Below the pieces are notes generated by a model. That model was not told the DNA's origin, searched no databases, and was given only the letters and a program-made list of their open reading frames with translations. 64,000 nt of DNA from JAFAGX01 sp035624215 (GTDB taxonomy: Bacteria; Acidobacteriota; Terriglobia; Terriglobales; Acidobacteriaceae), in NCBI GenBank assembly GCA_035624215.1, contig DASPRY010000175.1, positions 1 through 64,000 of the forward strand, written 5' to 3'. This document shows positions 26,713-34,255 of the stretch, one piece after another. A program made the translations under genes and the position numbers. Every line of letters starts with the position of its first letter. Position 1 is the first letter of the stretch.

Positions 26713-27729
26713 CTACAGATTCGGTGCCGGCTCGAAGGAAGACGTTGCCTGCGTCCTCTCGTTTTGGATCTCCTGCAGCACTCTGGGCTCAATGTTACCG
26801 CCGCTGATAACCGCGACATTGAGCATAGTGTCGGGCAACTGATCCTTGTGAAATAAGAACGCTGCCACCGCGACGGCCCCGCTTGGTTCAGCAAGGGTTT
26901 TTGGATTTGTGGCCAGCCGCCGCACAGCATCACGGATCTCTGATTCGCTGACGGTCACGATGTCGTCAACATAGTTGCGAATGTGCTCGAAGTTGATCGC
27001 TCCGATGCTTTCGGTGCGAAGCCCGTCGGCAATAGTCAGCGAGACTTGTTCGGCTGTGGATTGCACAATGTGTCCTTCATGCAGGCTGGCTTGCGCATCG
27101 GACGCCAGTTCCGGCTCGACACCAATAATCTTCACCGAGGGCTTGCTGAGCTTGATCGCGGTGGCAATCCCGCTGATCATTCCTCCGCCACCGACTGGCG
27201 CAAGCACGGTTTCCACCTCGGGAAGATCTTCCAGAATCTCCAAACCCATCGTGCCCTGGCCTGCGATGATTTGTTCATCATTGAAAGGAGGAACCATCAC
27301 ATAGCCGTGCTGTCGCGCCAGCTCTTCCGCCCGGTGCTGGCGTTCCAAACTGGAGGGCCCCACCAGCACGACTTCAGCGCCCATGGCGGCGACAGCCTCG
27401 CGCTTGATCGCCGGGGCGGTCCTCGGCATGACGATGACAGCCTTAGCGCCCACCGCCCTTGCTGCGTAAGCGACGCCCTGTCCGTGATTTCCGCTGGAGT
27501 AAGTGATCACCCCGCGCTCCCGCTCCTCCGGAGAGAGTGAAGCAATTTTGTTGTAGGCCCCGCGAATCTTAAAAGCGCCGATCGGCTGAAGATTCTCGAG
27601 CTTCAGGAAAAGCTTGCGGGCATCTGGCGCTTTCCCGTTTTCGTGGACACTGGAGGGAACGAGAGGAGTGCGCACGGCTACGCCGTGCAGGCGGCTTTGG
27701 GCAGAGCGGATGTCGTCAAGATTTACGAT
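26713..27729 (-). CDS. Threonine/serine dehydratase (fold-type II PLP), apparent AUC start
   Basis: This PLP enzyme of about 338 residues deaminates threonine or serine to the 2-oxo acid. It has the PLP lysine in LQPIGAFKIRGAY, the phosphate/PLP motifs SSGNHGQGVAYAA and GGGGMISG, and no C-terminal ACT domain, so it is like the catabolic or IlvA-short type. The first ATG/GTG-type start (GTG at 27675) would delete the usual 18-residue N-terminal stretch. In frame with it, an ATC at 27729 lies five bases after a perfect AGGAGG and begins exactly where homologues begin (xVNLDDIRSAQSRLHG). Either AUC is the start codon or an ATG was changed by one base or by sequence error. Confidence 0.85.
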   Translation of the reverse strand: MVNLDDIRSAQSRLHGVAVRTPLVPSSVHENGKAPDARKLFLKLENLQPIGAFKIRGAYNKIASLSPEERERGVITYSSGNHGQGVAYAARAVGAKAVIVMPRTAPAIKREAVAAMGAEVVLVGPSSLERQHRAEELARQHGYVMVPPFNDEQIIAGQGTMGLEILEDLPEVETVLAPVGGGGMISGIATAIKLSKPSVKIIGVEPELASDAQASLHEGHIVQSTAEQVSLTIADGLRTESIGAINFEHIRNYVDDIVTVSESEIRDAVRRLATNPKTLAEPSGAVAVAAFLFHKDQLPDTMLNVAVISGGNIEPRVLQEIQNERTQATSSFEPAPNL

Positions 27730-27734
27730 GTTCG

Positions 27735-27740
27735 CCTCCT
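27735..27740 (-). promoter_or_regulatory. Strong ribosome binding site before a non-ATG start
   Basis: AGGAGG on the minus strand, with a 5-base spacer to the ATC at 27729. This site argues that translation begins at the ATC, not at the GTG 54 bases further in, which has no comparable site. Confidence 0.6.
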
Positions 27741-27847
27741 ACGTTTGGGCAAGTGACCTAACAGCAGGCCCTCGACTTCCGCCTGATCGTTCGCGAGCGA
27801 ACGATTAAGCTTTGCTCGGGATAACAATAAACATTACTTGGCACAAC

Positions 27848-29512
27848 CTAGATTTCCAATATCACCGGCATTATAAGCGGGCGTTTTTGCATCTGCTTCG
27901 AAATGTAGCGTTTCAAATCCGCCCGGATCTTCTCTTTGATCACGCCGTAATCGGCCTTCTCCTCTTCACTGGAAACCTCCAGGGTCTGCATCACTAGCTG
28001 CCGAGCGCCCTCGATAAATCCGTCTTCGCCCGGTTCGAAACCCCGAGTGACAATCTCCGGCGGTGTTTCCACGCGCCCGGAAAGCTTGTTGATGGCGATG
28101 ATGGGAAGCACAATGCCGTCTTCGCTCAAGTGGCGGCGATCTTTGATCACCAAATCCTCCACCACGTCGGTTCGCGAACCCGAGTCGATGCAAATTCTGC
28201 CAACATTCACGCGCCCAACAATGCGTGCTCCCAGTTCGTCAAATTCGAGAATGTCCCCGCTCTCGATCAGCATGACGTTGCCGACCGAACCCCGCATGGC
28301 GCCCGCCATTTCCGCGTGCAGCTTCAGTTGCCGGTACTCGCCATGGATGGGGATGAAATACTTCGGCTTCACAAGATTGATGATCAGCTTAAGCTCTTCC
28401 TGACTGGCGTGCCCGCTGACATGCACCGGCGGCGAAGATCCATCTTCGTAAATCACGTGCGCTTGGCGGCGGAACAAGTGATCGATCATCCGGTAGATCG
28501 CTTTTTCATTGCCGGGAATAATGCGCGACGACAGCACTACACTGTCGCCGTTTTCGATTTTGGCGTGCTTGTGATTGTCGACTGCCGCGCGCGAAAGCGC
28601 CGACATCGGTTCGCCTTGCGTCCCGCTGATCAGCACACAAACTTGTTCCGGGGCAAAATTCTTAATCTCACCGGGATGAATCAGCAAGCCATCAGGAATG
28701 TCGAGGTACCCAAGATCTTCGGCAATTTCGGCGGAACTTATCATGGAGCGGCCGACGAAAGCTACCTTTCGCCCATGCTCCCAGGCCAACTCGACGGCCA
28801 GCTTGATGCGATGAATGGAGGAGGAAAAGCAGGAGATGAACAGCCGGCGCTCGGTGCGCGCAAAAACCTCATCAAACTTACGGCGGACCGCGCGCTCACT
28901 GGGCGTGTATCCCTTGCGCTCGACATTGGTCGAATCCTGAAATAGCGCCAGCACCCCTTCTTTGCCGTACTCGGCGAAGGAGTGCAGATCGAACAAGCGA
29001 TTGTCAGTGGGAGTGGGATCGACCTTGAAATCCCCGGTGTGCATGATTACGCCCAGCGGGGTGTGAATTGCGAGCGCAACGCAATCCACCAGGCTATGCG
29101 TCACCGGGATGGGATGAATGGTGAACGGCCCGATTTTGAAGCTTTCCCCAGGGCGGATTTCCCTAAGATCACTGTTATCAAGAAGCTCGTGCTCCGCCAG
29201 CTTGTCCTCAACATAGGCGAGTGTGAATTCCGTTCCCCAGACGGGAACGTTAAGCTCGGAAAGAATCCAGGGCAGTGCGCCGATGTGGTCCTCATGCCCA
29301 TGCGTAAGCACAATGGCCCGCACACGCTGGCGATTTTCCGTCAAATAAGATATGTCGGGAACGACGATATCAACGCCCAGCAGTTCAGCTTCGGGGAACA
29401 TGAGGCCGGCATCAATAACAATGATGTCTTCGCCCCAGCGCACGGCCATGCAGTTCATTCCGAACTCGCCCAGGCCGCCCAGCGGCACGACATGCAACTT
29501 CCCAAGTGGCAT
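27848..29512 (-). CDS. rnj: Ribonuclease J
   Basis: RNase J is an endo/5'-exoribonuclease of the metallo-beta-lactamase / beta-CASP superfamily. The 554-residue protein has the zinc motif LTHGHEDHIGALPWI, a further ligand segment MHTGDFKVDPTP, the beta-CASP region with the SGTQGEPMSALSR loop, and the late motif PVHVSGHASQEELKL followed by PIHGEYRQL. A short C-terminal domain ends the protein. Length and motif order are normal. It is divergent from the EcsC-like gene; the intervening bases hold an inverted repeat. Confidence 0.95.
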   Translation of the reverse strand: MPLGKLHVVPLGGLGEFGMNCMAVRWGEDIIVIDAGLMFPEAELLGVDIVVPDISYLTENRQRVRAIVLTHGHEDHIGALPWILSELNVPVWGTEFTLAYVEDKLAEHELLDNSDLREIRPGESFKIGPFTIHPIPVTHSLVDCVALAIHTPLGVIMHTGDFKVDPTPTDNRLFDLHSFAEYGKEGVLALFQDSTNVERKGYTPSERAVRRKFDEVFARTERRLFISCFSSSIHRIKLAVELAWEHGRKVAFVGRSMISSAEIAEDLGYLDIPDGLLIHPGEIKNFAPEQVCVLISGTQGEPMSALSRAAVDNHKHAKIENGDSVVLSSRIIPGNEKAIYRMIDHLFRRQAHVIYEDGSSPPVHVSGHASQEELKLIINLVKPKYFIPIHGEYRQLKLHAEMAGAMRGSVGNVMLIESGDILEFDELGARIVGRVNVGRICIDSGSRTDVVEDLVIKDRRHLSEDGIVLPIIAINKLSGRVETPPEIVTRGFEPGEDGFIEGARQLVMQTLEVSSEEEKADYGVIKEKIRADLKRYISKQMQKRPLIMPVILEI

Positions 29513-29558
29513 CAGAGGTTAATTGATGCTAGCACAGGAGCAGTTGTCGGTGACCGGT

Positions 29559-29634
29559 AGTCAGTGGTCAGTCAACCGCCAGCACATGATTTTCTGACCA
29601 CTGGTCACCAATCACCAATCACTGACCACTGACT
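29559..29634. repeat. Inverted repeat with 14-bp perfect arms (CAGTGGTC family)
   Basis: AGTCAGTGGTCAGT (29559-29572) pairs perfectly with ACTGACCACTGACT (29621-29634). Between them are further copies of the words TGACCACTGGTCACC and ATCACCA(ATC). The element lies between the divergent RNase J and EcsC-like genes. It uses the same words as the hairpin at 16243-16279, so both may belong to a dispersed intergenic repeat. Confidence 0.7.
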
Positions 29635-29672
29635 CTTCCCACCGGTCCCAGTAAGCGATAAGCTGGACAAAC

Positions 29673-30368
29673 ATGGCTGCGGAGATCCGGAAATCTTGGC
29701 TGAGGCGCAGGTTCGAAGATGGCTTGCGGCGGGGATTCCAGCATGCCTACAAGACAGTCAAAGTCGATCCGCAGAAATTTCTCGTGCAGCTTCGAATCGC
29801 ATACGGACTACCCATTAGCAGCTTCCAGGGCGTCTATTCCGTCGACGTGGGCCATTTGGATGTGTTGGCAGACCGCGTAATTCACAGTGGCATGCGCCTG
29901 GCGGCCGTGGAAGGCGCGGGACTCGGCGTGGGTGGCATCACGACCATCGTACCTGACCTCAGCATTCTGGCTGGAATCACTTTGCGAACCCTGCAGAAGC
30001 TCAGCTTGCTTTACGGGTTTGAGTTCAATACGGAAGAAGAGACGGCGGAGCTGTGGATCGCCGCCGCCAGCGCCGCCGGCGTGGACATCAGCCGCGAGCT
30101 GTTGGAGAAAGAATTAGTGTATCGTTTCGTCCCCAAGGTAATTCGCCGGATCGCCGTGCAGGCCAGCAAAGAATACGTCGAGAAGTGGTCCGGGCGGCTG
30201 ATCCCAATTGCCAGTTCCGTCATCGGTGCGGGGCTGAATTATTACTTTGTCCGTGCCTGGGGTGAGCGGGCCAAGAATCATTTCCGGCAGCGCCATCTGG
30301 AAGTTCGTAACCAAAAGAGCCTCGAGCCTGCGCTGCCCTTGCTGGTGAATTCAAAGCAAGCCAAGTAG
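29673..30368 (+). CDS. EcsC-family protein
   Basis: This 231-residue protein resembles the EcsC family: GLGVGGITTIVPDLSILAGI and TLRTLQKLSLLYGF are typical of its hydrophobic, Gly-rich core. The N-terminus is basic (KSWLRRRFEDGLRRGFQHAY) and the C-terminus polar. There is no signal peptide. In Bacillus, ecsC lies with an ABC transporter, but its action is unknown; in this phylum the family is usually a stand-alone gene. It is the only plus-strand gene between RNase J and the lysine block. Confidence 0.7.
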   Translation: MAAEIRKSWLRRRFEDGLRRGFQHAYKTVKVDPQKFLVQLRIAYGLPISSFQGVYSVDVGHLDVLADRVIHSGMRLAAVEGAGLGVGGITTIVPDLSILAGITLRTLQKLSLLYGFEFNTEEETAELWIAAASAAGVDISRELLEKELVYRFVPKVIRRIAVQASKEYVEKWSGRLIPIASSVIGAGLNYYFVRAWGERAKNHFRQRHLEVRNQKSLEPALPLLVNSKQAK

Positions 30369-30437
30369 ACCGGAGCTCACGCGCGCGGTTCTACAACCGC
30401 CTAGGGTGCGGATGAAGGCATCCAGCATAAGCATTTA

Positions 30438-31271
30438 TTAGCGCAGCCACTCCTCCAGCTCAATTCCGCGATCTGTCTTTTCGTCCCGGTATTTCACGAT
30501 AACCGGCGTATATAAGGACAAATCCCACTCCGTGCCCTTACCCTTCGTGACGGCTCTCGATCCGGGCACCACAACTGCATTCTCCGGCACCTCCAGTGGT
30601 GCCTCCGGACTGGCCCGGTAAATCTGCCCACGCACGAGATCGTAGAGTGGAGTAGAGCGGGTCAAAATCGTGCCTGCTCCGAGCACCGCCCGCGCCCGTA
30701 CCAACGTGCCCTCGTAGACACCGCTGTTGCCGCCGACGAGCACATCATCTTCGACAATCACCGGAGCTGCGTTGACCGGCTCCAGAACCCCGCCGATCTG
30801 TGTGGCAGCGCTCAGGTGCACGCGTTTACCGATCTGCGCGCACGAGCCCACCAGCGCGTGAGAATCCACCATGGTGCCTTCGTCGACGTACGCCCCGACA
30901 TTGATGAACATCGGCGGCATGCAAATCACGCCCCGCGCAACATATGCCCCGAGTCGCACCGACGACCCTCCGGGAACGACGCGCACCCGATCATCAACCG
31001 CAAATCTTCGAGCAGGGAATGTATCTTTATCGATAAATGAGAGGCAGGCGTCATCACCCATCTTGCTGAGCTCGCCAAGGCGGAAGCCCAGCAGAATGCC
31101 CTGTTTCACCCAGACGTTCACCTTCCACTTATCGTTAATTTTCTCAGCGGCCCTGATTTTCCCTTGCGTTAGCTGTTCACGGAATTCGAGGAAGATTTTT
31201 CGCGCCTCAGGGTTCCGCTCGACCTCGCCGAGGGAAGCAAAGCGCTCGATGGAAGATTGGAGGGATGGCAT
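30438..31271 (-). CDS. dapD: Tetrahydrodipicolinate N-succinyltransferase
   Basis: DapD transfers succinyl from succinyl-CoA to tetrahydrodipicolinate in the succinylase route to meso-DAP and lysine. The 277-residue protein (start at ATG 31271, where homologues begin; a TTG 24 bases upstream is also in frame) has the N-terminal helical part with RAAEKINDKWKVNVWVKQ. A left-handed beta-helix follows (GAYVARGVICMPPMFINVGA, GSCAQIGKRVHLSAATQIGG, GVYEGTLVRARAVLGAGTIL). It is the last gene of the minus-strand lysine block and lies about 96 bases after dapA. Confidence 0.93.
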   Translation of the reverse strand: MPSLQSSIERFASLGEVERNPEARKIFLEFREQLTQGKIRAAEKINDKWKVNVWVKQGILLGFRLGELSKMGDDACLSFIDKDTFPARRFAVDDRVRVVPGGSSVRLGAYVARGVICMPPMFINVGAYVDEGTMVDSHALVGSCAQIGKRVHLSAATQIGGVLEPVNAAPVIVEDDVLVGGNSGVYEGTLVRARAVLGAGTILTRSTPLYDLVRGQIYRASPEAPLEVPENAVVVPGSRAVTKGKGTEWDLSLYTPVIVKYRDEKTDRGIELEEWLR

Positions 31272-31300
31272 GAGAGGGAAGTATAAAGAATGCAAAAGTC

Positions 31301-31356
31301 AGAAGTAAGAAAGTAGAGGTAAAACTATCCTGTGTTACTTCTGCATTCTTACTTCT
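31301..31356. repeat. Inverted repeat of the AGAAGTAAG family
   Basis: AGAAGTAAGAA (31301-31311) pairs with TTCTTACTTCT (31346-31356). Adjacent words GTTACTTCTGCATTC and AAAGTCAGAAG extend the pattern. It occupies the gap between dapA and dapD. The same words occur singly near 9035-9060 and 51810-51835, so this may be a dispersed repeat family. A role as an intercistronic stem-loop in the lysine transcript is possible. Confidence 0.55.
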
Positions 31357-31367
31357 TACTCTTACCT

Positions 31368-32495
31368 TCAAATGCACTTGCACTCGCTGCGAATCAGCAC
31401 GCCGGCCATGTTGTGCGAGGCCTGTCGAGCCTCGGAAAGTGTCGCATAAGGGCCATGCCAGCGGGCGTGGTTGGCATCATGCCCCGAAGGACGTCCCTTG
31501 CCGTGGTTGCACTGTCCGCAGGTGGAGCGGTGCAGGACAATCTTGTGCGGGCCAGCCAACCAATTCTCATAGATGAAGAAACTGACGCCTTCGGAGGGCG
31601 CGCCGGCAGGTTTGGCAATCAATCCAGCTTCCGCCGCAATTTTCTGCAGCTTGGAACGTGTGTCGCGCCGCATGGGCGAAAGCGGCAGACGATAGACCTC
31701 TTCAAGCTTGCCCATCATCGCCAGCACCGCTTTCACCGGCAACGGGTTGGATTCGATGAAGTTGCCCTGCATCAGCGGCAGATACTTACGATGAATGCGC
31801 CGGGCCGTGACCCAGTCGTTGTTCAGCGCCGCTCGCGTCATCTCCGCTATCTCGCGAGGAATTTCATTTGATGCAACTGAGATGATGCCCACGCCCCCCA
31901 GCGCGATCACCGGCAATGTGATTGCGTCGTCCCCTGAGAAGACGAGAAACTGCTCCGGAACCGCGTTGCAGACTTCGGCAATCTGGGTAATATTGCCGCT
32001 GGCTTCCTTCACTCCGACAATGTGCGATACTTCTGCAAGGCGCCCCAGTGTCGCGGGCTCAAGGTTCGCCCCAGTGCGCCCAGGCACGTTGTACAGAATG
32101 ATTGGCTTGTCAATTGCCTCTGCAATGGCGTGAAAGTGACGGTATTGGCCCTCTTGAGTGGGCTTGTTGTAGTAAGGCGATGCGGTCAGAATGGCATTGA
32201 CCCCTGGGCGTGCCACAGCTTCCTTGGCTTTTTCCACGGCATCGTGAGTTGAATTAGATGTTGCACCTGCGACGATAGGGACGCGCCCAGCGCCGACTTC
32301 AATGGTGATGTCGATTACCTGCAGCCATTCGTCATGAGAGAGTGTCGGAGTTTCGCCGGTGGTACCGCAGGGAACCAGAAAATCGACTCCGGACTCGACT
32401 TGCCACGTGATCAGATTGCGCAGGGCAGGCTCATCGATGGAGCCGTTCTGACGAAAAGGAGTTACCAGCGCTGTCCCGCATCCGCGAAGTTCCAT
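31368..32495 (-). CDS. dapA: 4-hydroxy-tetrahydrodipicolinate synthase fused to a Cys-rich C-terminal domain
   Basis: DapA condenses aspartate semialdehyde with pyruvate. Residues 1-292 form a complete synthase: GTTGE (44-48), Tyr135 in YNVPGRTG, and the Schiff-base Lys163 in VGVKEASGN. The frame then continues for about 80 residues beyond the normal end. After a short Pro/Gly linker it adds FFIYENWLAGPHKIV, then HRSTCGQCNHGKG (C326, C329), WHGPYATLSEARQAS and ECKC (C372, C374). This tail looks like a small metal-binding or redox domain that I know as a stand-alone or appended domain, not as part of DapA. No stop or frameshift separates the parts. Confidence 0.9.
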   Translation of the reverse strand: MELRGCGTALVTPFRQNGSIDEPALRNLITWQVESGVDFLVPCGTTGETPTLSHDEWLQVIDITIEVGAGRVPIVAGATSNSTHDAVEKAKEAVARPGVNAILTASPYYNKPTQEGQYRHFHAIAEAIDKPIILYNVPGRTGANLEPATLGRLAEVSHIVGVKEASGNITQIAEVCNAVPEQFLVFSGDDAITLPVIALGGVGIISVASNEIPREIAEMTRAALNNDWVTARRIHRKYLPLMQGNFIESNPLPVKAVLAMMGKLEEVYRLPLSPMRRDTRSKLQKIAAEAGLIAKPAGAPSEGVSFFIYENWLAGPHKIVLHRSTCGQCNHGKGRPSGHDANHARWHGPYATLSEARQASHNMAGVLIRSECKCI

Positions 32496-32539
32496 GCGAC
32501 TAAGATAACGCGAACGGGCACTACGAGGAAACTATACGA

Positions 32540-32568
32540 AAAAAGCCCCAAGCGAGGGGCTTGGGGCG
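32540..32568 (-). terminator. Rho-independent terminator after the cytochrome c gene
   Basis: On the minus strand, a perfect 9-bp stem (GCCCCAAGC pairing with GCTTGGGGC) with a 5-base loop is followed by TTTTTT. It lies about 20 bases after the cytochrome c stop codon and before dapA, so dapA must have its own promoter or depend on read-through. Confidence 0.85.
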
Positions 32569-32587
32569 ATATTCGAGGTGTGAGCTA

Positions 32588-32896
32588 CTACTTCAAGCTC
32601 TTGACGTATTCGGCCACCGCTTTGGCGTCATCGGCACTGAGGCCGCTGAGCGCTTTTTTGTGGGGTGGTTTCTTTGCATCGTCGCCTTTTGTCAGTAAAC
32701 CGGCGATTTGGTCCGCACTGATGCTTGTGCCTTTGAGCGCGGGTCCGACCTTGCCTTGCCCTTCAGCGCCGTGGCATGCGGCGCACTTCGCCTTGTAGGT
32801 TGCCGCTCCATCCTGGGCAAAAGCGGGCTGGGAGACAACGAAACCAGTGATCAGAGGAGTTACGACAAGTAAGACCAACAGTTTGGCGGATGTCAT
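32588..32896 (-). CDS. Small periplasmic class I cytochrome c
   Basis: The start at 32896 yields a 102-residue protein with signal peptide (residues 1-27, ending QPAFAQ). The mature part has one haem motif CAACH (C38-H42), the small ADQIAGLLTKG segment and a C-terminal helix DDAKAVAEYVKSLK. Where this group usually has a Met near the PPH segment, the sequence is KKPPHKKALSGL with no Met anywhere after the haem motif. The distal ligand may therefore be His or Lys, or absent. An AGGAG lies about nine bases before the ATG. It sits inside the lysine gene block with its own terminator. Confidence 0.85.
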   Translation of the reverse strand: MTSAKLLVLLVVTPLITGFVVSQPAFAQDGAATYKAKCAACHGAEGQGKVGPALKGTSISADQIAGLLTKGDDAKKPPHKKALSGLSADDAKAVAEYVKSLK

Positions 32897-32998
32897 ATTC
32901 GAGAGCTCCTCGGGCGCATTTCCCTTAAGATCGAATCCTATTGTGCTCCCGGGAAGTTGATTTGTCACCACTCATGCCCGGGGTCAGTCCCCAAGCGC

Positions 32999-33433
32999 TC
33001 ACTGATTGGCCACCGATGTCTCGTGGGCAGCCCACGTGAGGACCACATCAGTAGAATCATCGGACCCGACAATCTCGCCACTGGCCTGAGTTGAAGAGGC
33101 AAATTGACCCTTCAATGTAAAAGCGCCCTGGCTGGTCGTAACTGGAATTGAAAACTGGAGCCCATTAATCGGAAAACTGCCACTGGCGGGATTCTGGCAG
33201 GATGTTGAGTAGACTGACGCGCTGCCCGAGAAGACAAAGCAGTAGATCGTATCCGAGGCGGTCACCTCAAAGCTGAGTGTGCCGGAGCCGTCAGCGGAAC
33301 CATCGGAAGGTGTGTAGGTGCCACTCCACGATGTGCTGACTGTCTCGTCGCTGTCACAATGCAGCGCCGGTGCGAGAATCCAGATCAGTAGGAAACTCAT
33401 CAGTAGCCGCTGCAGAACTGGTGAGTCACCCAA
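32999..33433 (-). CDS. Secreted protein of unknown function
   Basis: This 144-residue protein has an N-terminal hydrophobic stretch (MSFLLIWILAPALH within the first 26 residues) that fits a signal peptide. The mature part is rich in Ser, Thr, Gly and Asp, with beta-strand patterning and a Cys pair (IYCFVF, TSCQNP) that could form a disulfide. This looks like a small beta-sandwich exoprotein. A shorter start at residue 12 is possible. It lies between dapB and the cytochrome c gene on the same strand. No family is recognised. Confidence 0.55.
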   Translation of the reverse strand: MGDSPVLQRLLMSFLLIWILAPALHCDSDETVSTSWSGTYTPSDGSADGSGTLSFEVTASDTIYCFVFSGSASVYSTSCQNPASGSFPINGLQFSIPVTTSQGAFTLKGQFASSTQASGEIVGSDDSTDVVLTWAAHETSVANQ

Positions 33434-33518
33434 CTTGGCCCCTGCTCGTAACCTCCGCTTTATCCGAAAGATTCATTTGCGTGTGTCATAGTAGATATCC
33501 GGTCCTTGGAGGACCAAA

Positions 33519-34199
33519 CTACAACTCCCGCCAAACATCTTTGAAGTCGAAGAAGCCAGTCTTGCCCGCCAGCCACTCCGCCCCGCGGACTGCGCCTTCG
33601 GCGAAGCCGCGGCGCGATTTCGCATCGTGGCAGAGATAGATAGTATCGGCAGCCGAGTCGAACACCAGCTCGTGCATACCGACAACCTCGCCTTCGCGGA
33701 ACGAAGTAATTTCGAGTTCGGTGCCTAGGGCCTCTCTAACGACGCGTTGCAACGCCAGCCCGGTGCCCGACGGCGCATCTTTTTTGTGCACATGGTGACG
33801 TTCGAAGATTTGTCCGAAATATCCGTGCTGCAGGGCGCCACAAGCGGTCTTCACGATTTCAAAAAACAAATTTACGCCAATCGAAAAGTTGGCCGCGTAA
33901 AGGAATCCGGTGCCGCTTTTCTCCACCAGCTTCTGGATTCGCAGGAGTTCGTTATACCAGCCGGTGGTACCAACTACCATGTTCTTGCCGGCGCGAACGC
34001 ACGCCTCGATGTTTTCGAGCACCGCACCGGGAGCAGTGAAGTCGATGACGACCTCGATAGTCTTGAGCGTGTCCGGGGTCAGCGCTGCGGCATGGGAATT
34101 CTCCGCAGCCCCAAGCACACGGACGTGATGCCCGCGCTCGTGCGCAACATCCGGGACCAAAGATCCCGTTTTGCCCCGACCGAGGATAAGCAAGTTCAT
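33519..34199 (-). CDS. dapB: 4-hydroxy-tetrahydrodipicolinate reductase
   Basis: DapB reduces the product of DapA with NAD(P)H. The 226-residue protein is shorter than the E. coli enzyme. It has an N-terminal nucleotide-binding start LLILGRGKTGS, the segment VVIDFTAPGAV, the GTTGW loop, and the catalytic and substrate motif ERHHVHKKDAPSGTGLAL. The short form, with a reduced dinucleotide-binding half, is also found in other bacteria. Its gene lies 56 bases after lysC and before the secreted protein gene. Confidence 0.92.
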   Translation of the reverse strand: MNLLILGRGKTGSLVPDVAHERGHHVRVLGAAENSHAAALTPDTLKTIEVVIDFTAPGAVLENIEACVRAGKNMVVGTTGWYNELLRIQKLVEKSGTGFLYAANFSIGVNLFFEIVKTACGALQHGYFGQIFERHHVHKKDAPSGTGLALQRVVREALGTELEITSFREGEVVGMHELVFDSAADTIYLCHDAKSRRGFAEGAVRGAEWLAGKTGFFDFKDVWREL

Positions 34200-34255
34200 G
34201 ATTGAAAATCTTTAACCGCAGAGAACAGGAACAGAACCGAGGGACTCTCGGTTCA

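Noticed and set aside
26694..26933. Longer N-terminus of the SH3/TPR protein
   Set aside because: It overlaps the end of the dehydratase gene, has no ribosome site, and would bury the signal peptide.
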